From positions 1 through 7,659 of the forward strand of contig JAOAPP010000075.1 in the NCBI GenBank assembly GCA_025462985.1: DNA of 7,659 bases, in the 5' to 3' direction. Shown here piece after piece: positions 7,126 through 7,659 of this stretch (the stretch's first letter is position 1; every line of letters begins with the position of its first letter). This stretch comes from Bryobacterales bacterium. GTDB lineage: Bacteria; Acidobacteriota; Terriglobia; Bryobacterales; Bryobacteraceae. Below the pieces are notes generated by a model. The model worked only from the letters and a program-made list of their open reading frames with translations, ran no database searches and was not told where the DNA came from. Position numbers and translations under genes: made by a program.

Positions 7126-7437
7126 ATGAAAAAGTTAGCTCTAGCAGCAATCTTGGGAAGCTCGTTTTGTCTGGGCGTTTTCGCCGAAGATATTTCGGGA
7201 TATGTTTCGGATGCACATTGCGGAGCAAAGCACAGCAGTGTTAGCGAAGCTAATACAAAATGCATCAACAGCTGTCTGAAGAGCGGAGAGCCAGTGCTTG
7301 TAAGCGAGGGCAAGGTTCTGAAGTTTGACGCTGATTCGAAAGATAAAGCGATCGCGCACGCCGGGGAATCTGTCAAGATCGATGGCACTGTGACCGGTGA
7401 CACCGTCAAAATCAACTCCATCGACTCCGCGAAATAG
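7126..7437 (+). CDS. Small secreted Cys/His-containing protein (DUF5818-like)
   Basis: This 103-residue protein has a clear type I signal peptide (MKKLALAAILGSSFCLGVFA, cleavage likely after Ala20), giving a mature protein of about 83 residues. The signal-peptide Cys15 is not in a proper lipobox, so a lipoprotein is unlikely. The mature part opens ISGYVSDAHCGAKH, then KCINSC: Cys32, Cys46 and Cys50 with His31 and His36, spacing C-x13-C-x3-C. It ends in an alternating beta pattern, VKIDGTVTGDTVKINSID, that looks like a small OB-like barrel. This layout recalls short acidobacterial secreted proteins of the DUF5818 type (GxVxDxxCGxxH, then CxxxC, then VxVxGxV). I recall the pattern but have not verified it. 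Three cysteines with nearby histidines could bind metal or form one disulfide; function is unknown. The start is fixed by the AGGAGG site. The stop lies one base from that of the convergent downstream gene. Confidence 0.82.
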   Translation: MKKLALAAILGSSFCLGVFAEDISGYVSDAHCGAKHSSVSEANTKCINSCLKSGEPVLVSEGKVLKFDADSKDKAIAHAGESVKIDGTVTGDTVKINSIDSAK

Positions 7438-7438
7438 C

Positions 7439-7659
7439 TCAGTGTTCAAATTCGAGGTTCAGCTTACCGGCTGGGCCTCGATACAGAACCGCCAGATTTT
7501 TGAGCTTGTGCTTCCCATCCAGTGGGAAGTACAAGTAACCTTCGACCGGTTGCTTCGACTCTGTTGCTTTTAGCGCCTTTTCCTTCAAGACCTGCAGCAA
7601 CTTCTCGTCGCCTTTGGCGTTGGTGTTCATCTTCGAATTCAGAGCCACCGGCTTGGAGT
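7439..7659 (-). CDS. Unrecognised protein, C-terminal fragment (5' end outside window)
   Basis: The frame is open from the window edge to a TGA at 7439-7441, showing 72 residues that begin SKPVALNSKM. A GTG at 7646-7648 could be read as a start, but the frame continues upstream without a stop, no Shine-Dalgarno sequence is visible there, and the sequence reads like the interior of a larger protein. It has a charged helical stretch (GDEKLLQVLKEKALKATE), then a beta-rich end with QPVEGYLYFPLDGKHKLKN and LAVLYRGPAGKLNLEFEH. The 'P-V-E-G-Y-L-Y-F-P-L' strand resembles the edge of an immunoglobulin-like beta-sandwich domain (DUF4352-like pattern) found at the end of extracytoplasmic proteins. That is a resemblance only. 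Cellular location and function cannot be judged from this fragment. It faces the small secreted protein tail-to-tail. Confidence 0.7.
   Translation of the reverse strand, partial: SKPVALNSKMNTNAKGDEKLLQVLKEKALKATESKQPVEGYLYFPLDGKHKLKNLAVLYRGPAGKLNLEFEH

Noticed and set aside
1..7659. CRISPR array, tRNA, rRNA, insertion sequence or prophage remnants
   Set aside because: No regularly spaced repeats, cloverleaf-like sequences, transposase or integrase motifs, or terminal inverted repeats were seen; nearly all bases are accounted for by genes.

Overview
The window looks like chromosomal DNA of an Acidobacteriota member, possibly near Solibacter/Bryobacter. The main clue is an 822-residue MacB/FtsX-type permease with duplicated halves and no ATPase beside it, the 'acidobacterial duplicated orphan permease' (ADOP) type. 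The bacterial RNase J and a small secreted Cys/His-containing protein of a kind I associate with acidobacterial genomes fit this. The assignment rests on family knowledge, not on a search. Coding density is very high: the longest gap between genes is 92 bp, and I see no mobile element, tRNA, rRNA or CRISPR array.

Layout: (1) positions 1-125, + strand, hold the last 40 codons of ruvB (Holliday-junction helicase). (2) 122-856, - strand, is an RraA-like protein with a signal peptide; its stop overlaps the ruvB stop. (3) A 92-bp divergent gap (857-948) contains a perfect 7-bp inverted repeat. (4) 949-3417, + strand, is the ADOP permease. (5) 3424-4089, - strand, is a peptidase C26 (gamma-glutamyl-GABA hydrolase type) class I glutamine amidotransferase. 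(6) A 47-bp gap leads to the divergent 4137-5363, + strand, an exported alpha/beta hydrolase. (7) 5406-7073, + strand, is RNase J. (8) 7126-7437, + strand, is a small secreted protein with a strong ribosome binding site. (9) 7439-7659, - strand, is the 3' part of an unrecognised gene that runs out of the window.

The genes do not form an obvious single pathway. ruvB and RNase J are housekeeping functions (recombination; RNA processing and decay). The rest is accessory metabolism or envelope biology: three predicted exported proteins, one multi-spanning permease and one amidase-like hydrolase. The order alternates strand repeatedly and gives three tail-to-tail junctions (4-nt overlap, 6-nt gap, 1-nt gap) with no room for, and no sign of, intrinsic terminators. 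Three of the complete genes appear to start at GTG. I found no convincing previously undescribed multi-gene system. The best leads are the exported RraA-like protein with an altered active-site motif, the small Cys/His protein, and the terminator-free convergent junctions.
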